From Breviolum minutum Mf 1.05b.01 (taxonomy: Eukaryota; Sar; Dinophyceae; Suessiales; Symbiodiniaceae), in assembly GCA_000507305.1 (NCBI GenBank), contig DF239337.1, forward strand, positions 161,321 to 225,320: a DNA stretch of 64,000 nucleotides, read 5' to 3'. Position 1 is the stretch's first letter; each line of letters begins with the position of its first letter. Shown in pieces: positions 1 through 11,792 of the stretch. The position numbers and the translations under genes are program-made. The notes beneath the pieces were generated by a model. It was not told where the DNA came from, made no database searches, and saw nothing but the letters and a program-made list of their open reading frames with translations.

Positions 1-640
1 TTCTACAGGTTTAGGGTAACTACTAAAATTCTTTAGGTAAACCTAGGCAATTGGATAAAATTGCAGAAACAAATCTAAGGACCGGTTGTTTTGGAGGAAT
101 CATCCCTCAAAACAATTCCTTGCGCCCTCTGTCGCCAATAGGATGCTGATAGGATCAGATCATCGTTGGTTTACCCATGCTTCAGATATCCCTCAGAGAA
201 CTTCAAGTCCCACATGATACACAACACCACGAAAACAACAAAAATGCACGTTAGCTTAAAACCATTCTGCAAACAAAATGTTCAAGGAATGATGTGCAGC
301 CTCTCTTAGGAAACCGTGAATCAAAGCAAATTTGACTGTCATTGGGAATCTTAGCCTAGTTCATGTGGGCTAGTGGTCGTGTCAGTCAGCTAGTCTCTCT
401 CTCTCTCTCTCTCTCTCTGGATTTAAGACTTGGCTTTTAGGTAGCATTTTCTCCATCCCAAGTACCAGCTAGGGTTTTAAAGCCAATCTCAGTCAATCAT
501 AGCATATTCATGCGTATTAAAAACCAAGCTGAAGTCAAATCATTTACATCTAAAGGGTGAGAATCCATTCTAAACCACCCTGATTGGCCAAACACATGTA
601 TAACTGGCTGTCATTGCGGCCACAATGTAATATAAATGAA
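1..640. other. left edge, no gene recognised
   Basis: I see no convincing coding frame here. The stretch holds a CT dinucleotide run at about 393-418. It is probably intron of the partial gene whose exons begin further right. Confidence 0.4.
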
Positions 641-2905
641 GGATCATACCTTAGAACTCCTAAAACATGCCTATAAAGCACCTTCGGATACCTTTTGGAT
701 GTTTTGGGGAATGGGGATATTGGTTACTCATCCCTTTTGAGTTGAAGTAGAAAATACAACTCCCAACAGTTTGGAGTTGTATAATGGTCCTTATAGCCAA
801 CCCACTGTTACATGTGAACAAGGTACTGCTGATGGAAAAAATCCGGCGTTCACCAGTTGATATGGTAAATATCCCATTATTTACAGGGTAAATAATGCAT
901 CTCAGGTGGGTTTTAGCCGGATTTCCTCCATCAGTATCTTCTATGTTCAACTGAGGTAGCTGCCAATTGCCAACCCAAGTTGAGATGCCTGTGACCTTGC
1001 GGTAGAACTCATCTGAGATCGCCTGAGTTAGCCCAAACCCCAACTTTTGGATCACGATGTAAAAAAGATGTGGAAAAACCCTAGTCATCCCCCAAAATGG
1101 GTCGTAAAACAAAGGTTTACACCCCGAAACCTGAAGAATTGATGGGCCCCAAAATAATTGAAAGCCTTAGATTGTTTGCATGAACCCGGCGAAACCAACA
1201 ATCGCTATTTTGGGTATCAATTCGTTTGATTTCAGGGGGGGTACTAACCACTGGATTCTCGCCTTTCCCGAGGCGTTGTTGTTGGACCCTTTCTTACCGG
1301 GGTTGGGATATGATGGGATATGCAGCCATGATTGCAAGTTGGGATTGTCACGGATTGTCACCTAGGTGTTCCCAATCCGGTCTTTGACATTCTGAAACGG
1401 TTTGTTGGTTCAAATGATCACTTGTGAAGTGATGCTGTTGATGCTTGGTAACCAGTTCATCTCTGTAGATTCCCCTTTTCTGAAGGTGGCAGCAGTTATA
1501 GGTTCTCCCAATATTTACGACAGGTGTTTCATATATAAGTACCATTCAACAACACCCAAATGAATGACAATGAAAAAAGAAACCGAGACCCAATCACATC
1601 AACTACAAGAATCAAAGTTGAAAACTTGTTGGATCGTCAGTGGGGGGTCCGCACAAATCAAACCTTCAATGGAACAATTTGCCTAAAAGAATACCCTACA
1701 GGGAACAAACATATCCCACCTGTGGAAAAGGAAAATCATCTTCAAAATGCCCTTGAAAGGGGATATGTTAGTTCCCAGGAGATCAAGTGTGAAATTGCAT
1801 GCAACTGAACATTGCCTTGTACTGTGCTGACATCCAAGACACTGCGTCTTTTTCTGTCTTTCCCTCTCTCTCCTCTGATCCGCCGCGTCAAAGTATTCCT
1901 TCAGCGTCATGTGAGAATCTTCCGCGACCTGTAGGTCCGACTAAGTGCCTTGTTGGGTTTATAGGGATGCCCATATCGATCACAACCATAGGAATTTGTC
2001 TCCACTTGAGGTGCCATAAAAGCCATCTAGGATCCCATGGTTTCGTGCTCTCTATAATCTCTATATGTCTTCAACTGGGAACCGCTATTTCAAAACAAAT
2101 CATTGAAACATTAAAAAAAAATAATTGAAAAATTATACGCTGCTACTAAAATGGACCCCCCCCCAATAAATGAGAAAACCCCTCAATGAGAAAACCTGGG
2201 GTTGAGCTTCAGCTTCATCTAGGGCTGACGAATTATATATGCCCCTATTGAAAATGTTGCTCGACCCCCAGCCACTTGCTCAATTTGCTCAGAATGTCTT
2301 CGTATTTGAAGGAAAAAAAAACAGTGACCATCCTGGCTGGTCATTGCCATGTCATTGCCTCCTTCATCACCAGCAGGACGAAACAAAAGAACAACACAGT
2401 GGGAAGGGAGACCCTTATTTCCAACAAAACTTTCGACAAAGGCGCTTCTGGCTCGTCTTCTTCAAGAATGGCCAACTTTTCTCGAACCGCAGTCTCTGGT
2501 GGTGCTGTCTGTGACCTGCCTGAGCAAACAGGAAACATGGTCCAAAAGGGTGGTACAGGACGTCGTTAGGATGGCAAGTTTAAGCCTCGGATCTTGATGC
2601 AAATGTATGCAAATGTGATAATCCTGTCGAGTTATCTGCTACGCAGTTCCCACCTATTGCCAGAACCAGTCCTCCCCTGAAATGGTCATTCTATTTCATT
2701 TTATGGGTTTCAACCCCGATGTTTAATCAATTTTCTCACGCTTTGCTACTCTTACTAACTACCGCTTTGCTACTCTTACTAGCTTTGCCTACCAAGTGCT
2801 CTCCCAGTACCCAAGTGCTGAGAACAATCTGAGATACAGAAACAACCTTGAAAGAAAACTGTCACATTGGAAAGTGAAACACATCCAAAGATAATAAGAA
2901 ACCAT
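640..2905 (-). CDS. unidentified protein, 5' part (gene runs off or past the left edge)
   Basis: I do not recognise the family. The start is taken as the ATG at 2905, 120 bp after the stop of the upstream gene, matching the spacing between other genes here. Exon 1 (2905-2847) gives a hydrophobic, Cys-containing start (MVSYYLWMCFTFQC) that could be a signal or anchor segment. It ends at a GT donor. Exon 2 (2515-2431, acceptor GGCAG before G) joins in phase and is acidic (AILEEDEPEAPLSK). Exon 3 starts at 1928 (acceptor CTACAG before G) and reads VAEDSHMTLKEYFDAADQR. A fourth probable exon starts at 1022 and reads AISDEFYRKVTGISTWVG. A fifth probably starts at 789 (TIIQLQTVGSCIFYF). Phase was checked only for exons 1-3. 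The intron between the last two exons is mostly a family B element. No stop codon was located. Confidence 0.5.
824..936. mobile_element. family B inverted-repeat element making most of an intron
   Basis: Termini are TACTGCTGATGG and CCATCAGTA, with a second inner inverted repeat (CCCATTATTTACAGGG with AAATAATG). On the transcribed strand it begins a few bases after a probable GA donor of the partial gene. The next AG-G acceptor follows about 35 bp beyond its other end. Confidence 0.75.
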
Positions 2906-2950
2906 TGTTGTTGTTGTTCCTGTTGCTGTTCCTGTTCCTGTTCCCGTTCC

Positions 2951-2987
<37 letters not shown>

Positions 2988-3024
2988 GATATTTGTTGAT
3001 ATTTGTTGATCTTGTCATAGAAAG
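2906..3024 (-). promoter_or_regulatory. intergenic spacer with CAA repeat, presumed trans-splice region
   Basis: Only about 120 bp separate the stop at 3025-3027 from the next ATG at 2905. On the transcribed strand most of the spacer is an imperfect CAA/CAG trinucleotide run (about 2908-2990). Any splice-leader acceptor AG must lie here, but none stands out. The polyglutamine reading frame through this run is not a gene. Confidence 0.5.
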
Positions 3025-5724
3025 TCATTTCAAATAGTAATCCTCCCAGTCACCATCGCCTCCGCCAGGTGCATCCTCCAACGCCAGGGGCGAAGACGTT
3101 TTGGCGCCAGGCCTGGCCGTGGGAAACGTCCAACGTTCGTTGGGGTCCACTTTTTCCCCTTCAAAAAAAAAACGGCTTGGAAACTGAGATACTGTTGATG
3201 GACAAAATCCTGCACCAGTTGATATGGTAGTTTATCCCATTATTTACAAGGTTTTACACATACCAGGCGGCGCAGGATTTCGTCCATCAACAGTATGTCA
3301 ACTGTTTTTTTGGGGGAATAGCTTCTTTGACTTTGGATCAGTGCGTACTTTGATGGGCTCGAAAAAAAACTTTATTGAAAATTAAGACGGGAACATCTTT
3401 TAATCATCGATTCGTTTATCCATCCGAATAAGAATGAAATTGCCTACATCAAATGAGATCATTCATCTAAAATACGGAGTACTATGAATGGATTCACTGA
3501 TGATCCTACGTGTGAAAATAATCCTACTACATGGATTTCAACAACAAAATTCAACAAATGTTGCTATGTTCCCACCAAACTCCACCCTCCAAAGGAGCAA
3601 AATAAATCAAAGTGAAGATTGCAAGGATGCTTCTTGGGTGGCCAGTTAATCACTGAAATAAAATAAATTGAAATGATAGATAGAGATATGTTTACAAGGA
3701 AGCAGTCTTCAAAATTCTGACAGTGCTGTTCTAGAGGTTGAGCTCCCAATCAAATAGGCACTTGATTTTTTGAAATGCATATCAAACAGTCAGAATTGAA
3801 CTGCCCAAGTTGCAGTAGCTCCAAATTACCCATCTTGATTGCTCTTGTTTGCATAGCCCTTCAACCCAACCACACACTTGAGGTACCGCCCCATTGCAAT
3901 CTAGATGAATGAAATCTTCCCCCCAACCCTCCCAGTCCAAATTCGCTAAAAAAACATTGGTAAATGTCAATACCCCAAAAATCCAACAGCGTAATCCTAA
4001 GCAATCTCAAGGGATTGCTAATCCCCATCACCCTGCTCCAACCATAACCTCCGGCCTCCGGCCACTCCAAACCCCGAGGCCACTCCAAACCCGCTGGCCT
4101 GTCTTCCCCGAGTCCAGAGGCCTCCGCCTTTTTCGGAGAGGGGCTTTTTGCCTTGCCAAGATGGGGCAGCAGATTGGCTGGTGAATTTAGAGAGATGTAT
4201 ATGTGGATTTTTGAAAAAAATCATCTCCAATTTTCAGATGGCAATTAAAAAATCCTCTAGAATTTTATGTTTGTTTGTTTTGTTTCATTTTAAAAGTTAT
4301 ATCAAATTTGCATTCCTTTTCGCCATCAACTGAAGAATGACCCGACCAATTTTCAAAATAGTTCAAAAATAATCTTTACCATGACCCAATCTCCTCAGGT
4401 GTCTCGAATTTGTGTGGGGCCTTCAAAATCCTGAAATTATCCAACTGGAATAATTAAACAAAATATATGCACAAGACTGCAAGATTGATTTGGGCCTTCT
4501 AATCTTGTAATCTGGTGCGTTCAAAGTCCCCACCTGTGCAGCCTTCCGCTGCTGTAGTTCTTCCTTCAACTGATGAATCTGATCTTCCACTTGCGCCTCA
4601 CATCCGCAACCCCCAAACAAAACAACACTTTTATCTGGCCAAGTGATTTTTGAGTTTGGCATCTCATTTTGGAAAAAAGGCGCATCAACAAAAAACAAAA
4701 AGACCACCTGTCATGGGTGTTCAGTGGTGGTGGTGGTGGTGGTAGCAGTCGCAGTCGCACTTAGTCGAAAGTATGCCAAGTGGTACATGGGCAATGCACC
4801 CCTACCTACCCTGTTTTCATTTGAAACTATCTATCCTGGTGTTTAAGCATAGATAACCATATATGTACCGCCCCCTAGGATTGCTAGCGAAAGATCTTAA
4901 GATAATATAATCAATATTGCAGTAGGGCACCTCCAAACACACCAATATATAAATATCAATACGTCAATAGAACACATCAATAAATTGTAATAGTTGGTGT
5001 TTACACATGCATCTGTTTTAATGTATATATATTTATTGATATATATATATATATATGTTATACTTGCAAATGACTCCTACGTTTGTTTTTGTTGGCCCAG
5101 TAGTGTTGCCTTCCCCCCCTTCCCACCGCATGATTCTGATGAAACTCGAACTTCTCCCTGTCTCGCAATGCTCTTCGTTGAGCCTCCAAGGTGGACGACC
5201 AGGTGGTAGTAAGACATGGCGAGATTGATCCCAAAATGGTCGCATTGAACAATCTAGGTGGAGGGAGAATAGTGGTTAATATGACCCATGTTCAGGGCCA
5301 AAACACTCACTTCGCAACCTCTTTTTGGTTGCGTAGAGTGATCTTGTATCTCGCTGAATTACTCCACAACATATATTTGCCAACCTGGATTGTCTTCAAA
5401 GCATTGAGGACTTTCCATAATATGTATGTTTAAACTTGAGGGTGAGATTCTGTAACATTGTTATCATTCCCTCCCCCCTTTTTGCCAAGCCATACAGCGG
5501 GTTTCTTTGGGTGAGGATGTGTGAAACATGACCTCATTCTGCCCCAATTCCTCTCCCCTGCTTGTCTTTGATGTTTCAGCAAAACTACAATCGTTGAAAC
5601 TGAAGCTTAAGTGACCAAGCCTAAAAAATGCGTTGATTGCTGATAAACATGGTAAATAACACTTAATCCGTACAAAAATGGAACAACAACCCCCAAATCA
5701 TTCGAATTTGTTGGCAATTTCCAT
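3025..5724 (-). CDS. small charged coiled-coil protein
   Basis: The family is not recognised. Five exons join in phase into roughly 92 residues: a short first exon at ATG 5724 (MEIANKF, its donor probably GA), then 5183-5130, 4596-4534, 4151-4099 and 3112-3025. The donors of exons 2 to 4 are GC, GT and GC, and every acceptor is AG followed by G. Exons 2 and 3 are helix-forming and charged (AQRRALRDREKFEFHQ, then AQVEDQIHQLKEELQQRKAA), which suggests a coiled coil of about 40 residues. The fourth exon is a basic Ser/Pro/Lys linker (AKSPSPKKAEASGLGEDR). The last ends in a Gly/Asp/aromatic tail, WEDYYLK, then TGA. The start is the first suitable ATG 92 bp after the SLC44 stop. The first exon boundary is the weakest part of the model, and further small exons could have been missed. 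Confidence 0.6.
3190..3295. mobile_element. family B inverted-repeat element
   Basis: The ends are TACTGTTGATGGACAAAATC and its near-perfect inverse, with CACCAGTTGATATGG inside. It lies in the last intron of the small coiled-coil gene. Confidence 0.8.
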
Positions 5725-5815
5725 TTGTGATACTCAAATAATCTATAATCATAAACGAGGAGAGGTTACACCGATGGGTGAAACAATGAATCAACAAGAG
5801 ACAACGCCGCATGTT
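5725..5815 (-). promoter_or_regulatory. intergenic spacer between SLC44 gene and small coiled-coil gene
   Basis: The gap is about 92 bp from the TGA at 5816-5818 to the ATG at 5724. It fits the compact tandem layout. No promoter motif is visible. Confidence 0.5.
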
Positions 5816-8800
5816 TCACCACCCCGTGCCCCACAGTTCATTGACTGAGGGTCTTAGGGGCGGCTGAGTGGCAGTCTCGTAGCTGTATGTTATTTTACGT
5901 GTTTGTGTGTGAAGTGCAAAGGGTGACAAAATTGATTACTCCCCTGAAAACTAACATGGAACCTGAGAATGCACCCCTGGAAGAGGAAAATCATCTTCCA
6001 AACCAGCATTTTTACGTTCTATGTTAATCCTTGGGGGGTGTACTCCCCTGAAAACTAACATGGAACCAAAACACCGGAGGTCTGGAAGATGATTCATTGA
6101 TTGTCTTTTTCAAAGCGGGATGATTTTCAGGTTACATGTCTGTTGGCTGGTTTCAACCCATTTGACCCTCATATCCTCTTCAAATTGGATCTTTTTCGCA
6201 GGGCTGAAAATCAACACGGTTGAACCTACCACCTAGGTCATTATTTCTTTAACCTTTCACCAGTGCCGGCAAGCACAACTACTAACCAAATCCTTCTATA
6301 CAGCAAAGCAAACCTGATGTTTTGAACGGATTCTGGAGATTCCAAAAATCACTCTCCCCATTGCAATCGGAAAATAGAACATCACCAACTCTAAACAGCT
6401 TTTTCCCGAGATCGCTCTGTAAAGGATTGGCTTTGTGACAACGGCCATGATTCAACAATTGCATAATTGCATAAACCAATTAATGGAAGGAACCAGTGCA
6501 GCCAGGTGGTGCTCTCCATGATTGCACTCAAACTTAAAATCCCAAATGAAGCGACATGATTCTTGAGGCCAACTGTGTTTCAAACCAATAGGAACCATGT
6601 CTTGTTGTTGCCACTTTCTGCTCCTCTATTTCAACATCCCTTTTCACTCCTGGACTTCTTCACTCATTGAAAGGGCAACACAAACACTTACCTTTTCAGG
6701 AGTTTCTCCGTCTCACGGGAGTCCTTCCCCCAACATTCGCAACATCTCTCATCTTCCGGATCCTCAGCATATTTTGCTACATGACGTTGAAGTCCACGAC
6801 AGTAGGCAATGGTATCCTGAAACCATGGGCCACGTGTGTTCCGATTCCCCCATGCACACCACCGGTCACGAATTGCCCTCAAAAACCCTTCTGGGGGCCT
6901 GGATTCCCATTGAATCACAAAGAATGGACTTCCTGCTATGTTGGTTTACCAAAGGGTAACCAAACGTTCCGAACATCTTTTAAATCAACCTTGGAGATGA
7001 CACACTACCTTTAAGTTTTTGAACTTCATCATTCCAAAGGGTTGAAGCTGTTGAAATGCTGCTTGAAACCCTGGCGTTTCCGGCAAGAAAAATCCAGCAG
7101 AAAATTCGAAGGTCTTCCAAGGCATGTACATCGAAATGATGTTTTAAAGAACAATAGGGTGCTCAAGATAGAACTATCATGAGCTATCGACATGTAAAAA
7201 CTTACAAAACTATACACGTCATTAACGTTCACAAGTGAAACCATACTAAAAACTTGGATGCAAACTCTCTTTACTTGAAAATCATCATCCTTACATTTAC
7301 AAAAAAAACAACTTCCGTGTTTTTCCCTCCCACTAAAACCAAAAAAACGACTAAATAAAATCCCTCATGTTTGTTTACAAATTCACTCCCAGTGGCTGTG
7401 ATCGTTTGGAAGTGATGTAAGAAGCATAAGGACATCAACCCTCCGACCAAGGCGGCGGCCAAGGCAGTACTCTCCGGATCAGAAACAAACCTCCGGTGAC
7501 CGGTGGGGCGTTGGGGTGATGAAACCTATGAAGGTTTGGAAGATGATTTTCCTATTTTACCCTCCCCCAAAACTAATAGTTTGCCCCTGAAAATGGATGG
7601 TTGGAAGATTGTTTTTCTTTGTGGGGAAGTCCTATTTTCAGGGGATATGTTAGGTTTATAAGGAAGGTAATTAGATGTTTTTCCGGTTCCAGATCAATTT
7701 TCAGGGGCGCAGCCTCCAAGGGGAACTACCCATCCCGAAAACTATCACTGTGCCCCTGACAATAGGACTTCCCAAACGGAAATTTGCCCATAAGAATCAG
7801 CCATTCATGTGGGTAAATATACCAGTCCCATGGATCTGGGATATTTTAGCCGGAATGAATGTTGATTCCCCTGGTTGGGTTGCTGATTGATCGAGATGAT
7901 CGAAGCACCTGACAAACCAGCCTCATTAAAATGATATAGGGGAATTCCATCAGAATCATGGGTTTGTTTCCGGTTCGTTGGTGAAATTCCCAAATCCTAC
8001 ACCACCTGAGGCGCGGCGTGATCCAAAAAGCGAATGCAAATGAATGATTTTTTCAACCCTACTGACTCAACACACTTACAGTAAAGGGACCCCTCAGCCC
8101 TCTGGTCAGGTCTAAGAGTCTAAGCAGTTTTACCAAACACACGTTTCGGGGCTCAAACCAGGAGTTGTTTTTTTTTGGAAGTGTACATTTCACATGTTGA
8201 GCAAATTCAGGTCCGTAGGTCTTTCTCTATGTTTTTCCCCCGAAATCCAACTGCCTGGGGGTTTTATGGCACCTTGTTCTGAGACAGAACTCCCTACAAG
8301 AATGGAGGGGGAATGGGTGGTGGTAGTCTCAAACTAAAAGAAACAAAAAAGAAAAAACCCAAATCCAATCCCCCCTTCCCAACCACAAAAAATGATCATG
8401 TGAAAACATTTCAAAAGGATTATATAAAAAAAGAAATAAAAAGGAGGTAGGACCAAGGCCTCTAATGTTCCATCTTGAGACTTCAAAATCTTACTGGCTC
8501 CCATGCGAGACACTGGGCGCTGTCTGGCTTTGAATATCGATCGAATGATCTCGTCACCAGCCAAATCAGAAAGCCCGTGCCGGTGGAAATGCCTCCCACA
8601 CCAAGAACCACAAAACTTGCTCCTAGGCCCTCCACTGCCGTCCATTTTTTGGCATCTCTAAAGACAGAAGTCATGACGTAATTCAATGATGCGCAGTACC
8701 CTTCAGTTCCATCGAGGGCCATTTGCATGAAAGCAACTTGACTGGTGAAGCCCAACACTTTCCTGAGCAACAAAAAAGTGGGGTTTAACGCGCATGCACC

Positions 8801-11758
8801 AGAGCTATGCTTAAAGAAGACACCTTTTTTCTAAAGGCAAACATCAACACACAAAGTAGCAGCATTGTGCCACTTTGACCATGCCAGGTTCGTAAGATCC
8901 CTGGAAGTGGAACTGGCAGCTTTTTGGGTCATTGCGATTCCCCCCCCAACAAACTGATCCCATCGGCATTTCTCGTGATATTTGAGAAAAAAACACTCTC
9001 CCCCCGAATCACCAATCAAAACCATCACAACAAAAAAAATCACACACACACACACACACATTTGGTTGGAGTTTGGACCTGTCAATTTATTGGAGTGTCT
9101 TCCAACTTTTCTTCCGGTGCATATTTAATCATATTGGGAACTGCCCTTCCCCCCCACCCTTGGTTCACAGTGCCAAGGTTGGTAGTAAATTTATAAATTC
9201 CGGTGCCAGCTTTCATCCCCTCAAATGTTTCATCCCCGAATCCAGGACCTGAAAATTCACGGCAGGAACCCCAAATGTCATGAAGCTTTGGATGGTTGGA
9301 AGAAGATGATGGAACCCTTTTCAAACAGGTGATGGCTGTAGGTCCTTAGGTGAACCATCTTAATTTTCCAGGGTGTACAGTACACATGATTTATGTCACT
9401 GTGACTTAAATTACCTTGGTTGTTGGGGAATACATGGCCCATCAAATCTGTTGACCCTCGGCAACACAAATCTACGTGAATCGAAACCTCAGAACCCATA
9501 ACTCAACTGTGCAACCTCGTTTAGTCCCCGAGACACTCCAAGGAAACCAACATCGCGCCTAAGATTTGATTCTCACCTCATGCAAACCGTAGAGGAAAAT
9601 CACTATGTATTTGTTGTGGCGGTACATGAATACCCACACGATTCATACCAATACATATATGTTCATTATGTTCCAACACCAGGAGTTCCGTCAGTGTCCC
9701 CCCAGCAGGGTACACCCCAAAAAACGCAACGATTCAGCACCCAGAAATCAATCTGACCAAGATTCTGGATGAACATCAAACAAGTGTCCACGATCCAACC
9801 TTAGGTGCAAATAGGACGCTCCTGTCATCCCAGAAATTTGCTTGCTGGAAATGCTCTAAGTTCCCAAGATGTTCAAATAGGATATGAAACTACACTTATC
9901 TACAAATGGTAACAAAATCTAGCCAGCAATGTCAAACTACCACAGGATACCGACATCAACCAATCACGATTTCAGGAAATGTGAAAATCGTCAAACATGG
10001 AACCCCACAATGGATACGCTGTAAATGCATTGTCTTTCCCTTACACCATGCATGTTCCTCAAATAACAAACGTTACATAGTCATTTTTGAATCACAACCG
10101 AATCAGGCGCTCGGATATTCCGCATAAGACTGGCACACCCTTCTGCTTTATTCAGATTGTTACTCTATTTTAGGTAGCGATATTGCACTCCTAAGCCCCA
10201 AAATGAACCAATGAACCTTTACTTTTCACTGACATCCTGGAAGGGAAAGGTCCTGGCAATTCCCCTCCTTGGACCCAGGAATTTTCAGAGTGAAGTTGGT
10301 CGCGAGATTTTGAATTTTCCGTGGCCTCATCATGATTAACCAACATTTACCATATCAGTTTATATATATATATATTAAGGTTGTCTTTTGGGACGTGTTC
10401 AAACATGTGTATACTTGCTGAATTTAGGGAAAAAACCCTGAGAAGTTCAGAGTATACTAGGATTCTCTTCCCCAACATTGGCCCTGAAAACGAAAACACA
10501 CATCCGCTTAGGCACGTGCTCCCGCAATGATACACTGTGCTACCTCTGTCATGCTCGCTGCTTCTTCAGCCATCAGAAAGGCATTCACCACCCAACGGAT
10601 GGGACGAAAGAGAGCCATAAGGAGAGATGCAAAGATCAAGGAACCCAAGTGTTGCATGGCCTCAAAAGGACTGAAAATGACTGAAGGTTGGGCTGGTTGG
10701 TTGTGTGGTAAAGTCAAGTGGCCCCCGTGCACGGCCCCACATTATGAGCAAGTCAACTTGACAGTCCATTCACCACTATGATGGAATGAAGAAGCCAAGT
10801 ACAAACAAAACCAGTTTTTAAGCTATGCATGGAAAAAGGGAATGACTAATCAAGCACCACCTGACCACCTAACAAAACCTCTTCAAAAACACATTGGCTG
10901 TATTGGTTCGTAGCAGTGAGTGCTGTATTGGAAATCAGGCTTCAATTCCGTTGAGTTCCAGCCATCCAAATCATCCAAGGTGCTGCAAGAAAGCCCTTGG
11001 CAAGTAAAAGCAATCCACACATGGCGCAAAAGCTGCTTCGTTCCGTCTGCTGGAAGTGCTTGAAGAACCACACTTCAGCAACATAAATGACAACCTTTAA
11101 TTTGTTGACAGCTGTTGGACATTTTTTTTGACACATCTCTTCCCCCAAAAAAAACAAATATGTAGAGGAATACTAGACAATGAACATCACAATTTTCAGG
11201 TACATAGGTGGGGGTTATCTAAAAGTTCTTATGTTTTATTGCTGTATTGGGGTTGGGCGATTGTTTTTCTTATAAGGCCCCCAGCATAAAAGGAACCCAT
11301 TTTGATTCCAGTTGCCGCCCAGTCATCAAGAATACCTCATGTTTTCTTTTCCCCCATGTCGTTTGGCAACTTTGATTGAACATCTTCCGTGGACATTCTT
11401 GTGAACATCGACAATTATTCATACTTCGATATAACGTTATGATACCCCCAGGGAAACATGAAACAAATCCTCTAGACTCTAGAATTTGACCTCTATCTTT
11501 TTACCAAACGACATGTTGTCCCTGATTTTGCCACATTTTAACAAAGAAAACAGATTCGACTTGAAACAAAAAAGTCCAAGTCTTTCATCATCTTTTATCC
11601 AAGCAACAAAGACCGAAATATAATGAAGAAGCTCCATGATCAACAACCATCCCAGCAAAAAGTAAATGGCACTGAGTGATGAAAATGAATCAGGATGAAA
11701 AAGACTCTGCGGATTCGTCAAATCCTCAAATCAACAGCAGCTGGGCTGTGACATGTCC

Positions 11759-11792
<34 letters not shown>

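Noticed and set aside
660-1112. 150-residue open frame running through the family B element
   Set aside because: The frame crosses an inverted-repeat element; the flanking parts look like two exons, so the continuity is chance.
2779-3018. Polyglutamine/polythreonine open frames on the minus strand
   Set aside because: They are readings of a CAA microsatellite in the short spacer between two genes.
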